In this document: positions 63,775 to 64,000 of the stretch, piece by piece | How the letters are laid out: the number at the start of each line of letters is the position of its first letter | Numbering within the stretch: position 1 is the first letter of the stretch | Origin: a candidate division KSB1 bacterium | Lineage (GTDB): Bacteria; Zhuqueibacterota; Zhuqueibacteria; Thermofontimicrobiales; Thermofontimicrobiaceae | NCBI GenBank assembly: GCA_034506395.1 | Contig: JAPDPQ010000003.1 | Coordinates: 98,818-162,817 of the forward strand | DNA: 64,000 nt | Direction of reading: 5' to 3' | The notes under the pieces: generated by a model | What the model was told of the DNA's origin: nothing | Seen by the model: the letters and a program-made list of their open reading frames with translations, nothing else | Databases searched by the model: none | Position numbers and translations under genes: made by a program

Positions 63775-64000
63775 GAAATAACAATCTCCTCTTCGTCTCA
63801 GGAATCAGCGAAACTTGAAAGCTGGCATAGATCTGAATTGGGCGTTATCGATTCTTCAGCTCGAACCCAATTCCCTGGCGCAAGATGCCTTCATTTAAAA
63901 CAGATCGGTCCGAATTGAGCTGGAACAGCTTCGCCATGAAACAGTGCGAACTTTTGGCCTGGCATTGATTGAACTCGCTTAGGCTTAATTTTCAATCAGC
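63775..64000. other. Window edge upstream of the GH88 gene
   Basis: 226 bases without a supported gene; promoter elements for the GH88 gene may lie here, but none was clear. A + strand frame at 63571-63918 is a shadow of the GH88 gene. Confidence 0.35.

Overview
The window most likely comes from an uncultured, largely anaerobic Gram-negative bacterium of the FCB group (Fibrobacterota-Chlorobiota-Bacteroidota relatives such as KSB1, Calditrichota or Ignavibacteria). Three secreted proteins end in a type A type IX secretion sorting domain (YPNPF...GIYF...LLLR pattern). There is a TonB-dependent outer-membrane receptor, several lipoprotein signal peptides, and a large polysaccharide-degradation locus without a recognisable SusD. 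No rRNA, tRNA, phage, insertion sequence or CRISPR was recognised.

Region 1 (1-16401, + strand) is mostly housekeeping. It holds the end of a UDP-glucuronate decarboxylase-like gene and a heptosyltransferase-like GT9, then rsfS-argS. Next come a PfkB kinase, a YjbQ protein, an orphan ECF-type ATPase, a purine permease and a second PfkB kinase. An RmlD-like reductase, a dolichol-phosphate-mannose-type GT2 and an SLC13 carboxylate transporter follow. The region closes with a methylmalonyl-CoA mutase large subunit, a Wzi-like outer-membrane protein and methylmalonyl-CoA epimerase. The ArgRS lacks the usual HIGH motif.

Region 2 (16647-18159, - strand) is a compact set of small thiol/metal proteins: a thioredoxin-like lipoprotein, an FmdB zinc ribbon, a short membrane protein interrupted by an in-frame UGA, a DUF6132-type CX4C membrane protein and a possible 37-residue membrane peptide. 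The UGA lies where a cysteine would complete a CX4C motif like that of its neighbour, so it is a candidate selenoprotein. This is the least explained item in the window.

Region 3 (18453-25810) has a T9SS-secreted metalloprotease-like protein, an SNase-type nuclease, a pair of long direct repeats with internal inverted arms, and a CE2-type esterase. It ends with a four-gene one-carbon module on the - strand: methyl-THF:corrinoid methyltransferase, MetV, MetF and corrinoid protein, behind a plausible promoter.

Region 4 (26403-63774, all - strand) is a polysaccharide-utilisation locus of about 37 kb. It encodes GH88, GH2 with PA14, a UroD/MtaA-like protein, GH31 with PA14, an aldo/keto reductase, a GH2 beta-mannosidase, two DUF5060/GH5-like hydrolases, a LacI regulator, the TonB receptor, a beta-helix protein, an exported RraA-like protein, a sialate O-acetylesterase, a calcium-loop lipoprotein, an SSS symporter, a GPH symporter, a HGSNAT-like acyltransferase, GH130 and a second GH31 with PA14. 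A consensus sigma70-type promoter followed by a perfect LacI-type palindrome (51655-51707) precedes the hydrolase-LacI-TonB receptor operon, implying autoregulation. The enzymes point to a branched, acetylated glycan containing beta-mannosyl, alpha-xylosyl (or alpha-glucosyl) and unsaturated uronosyl residues. Oligosaccharides would enter through the TonB receptor, be trimmed in the periplasm, imported by the two symporters and finished in the cytoplasm by GH130. The exact substrate cannot be read from sequence alone.
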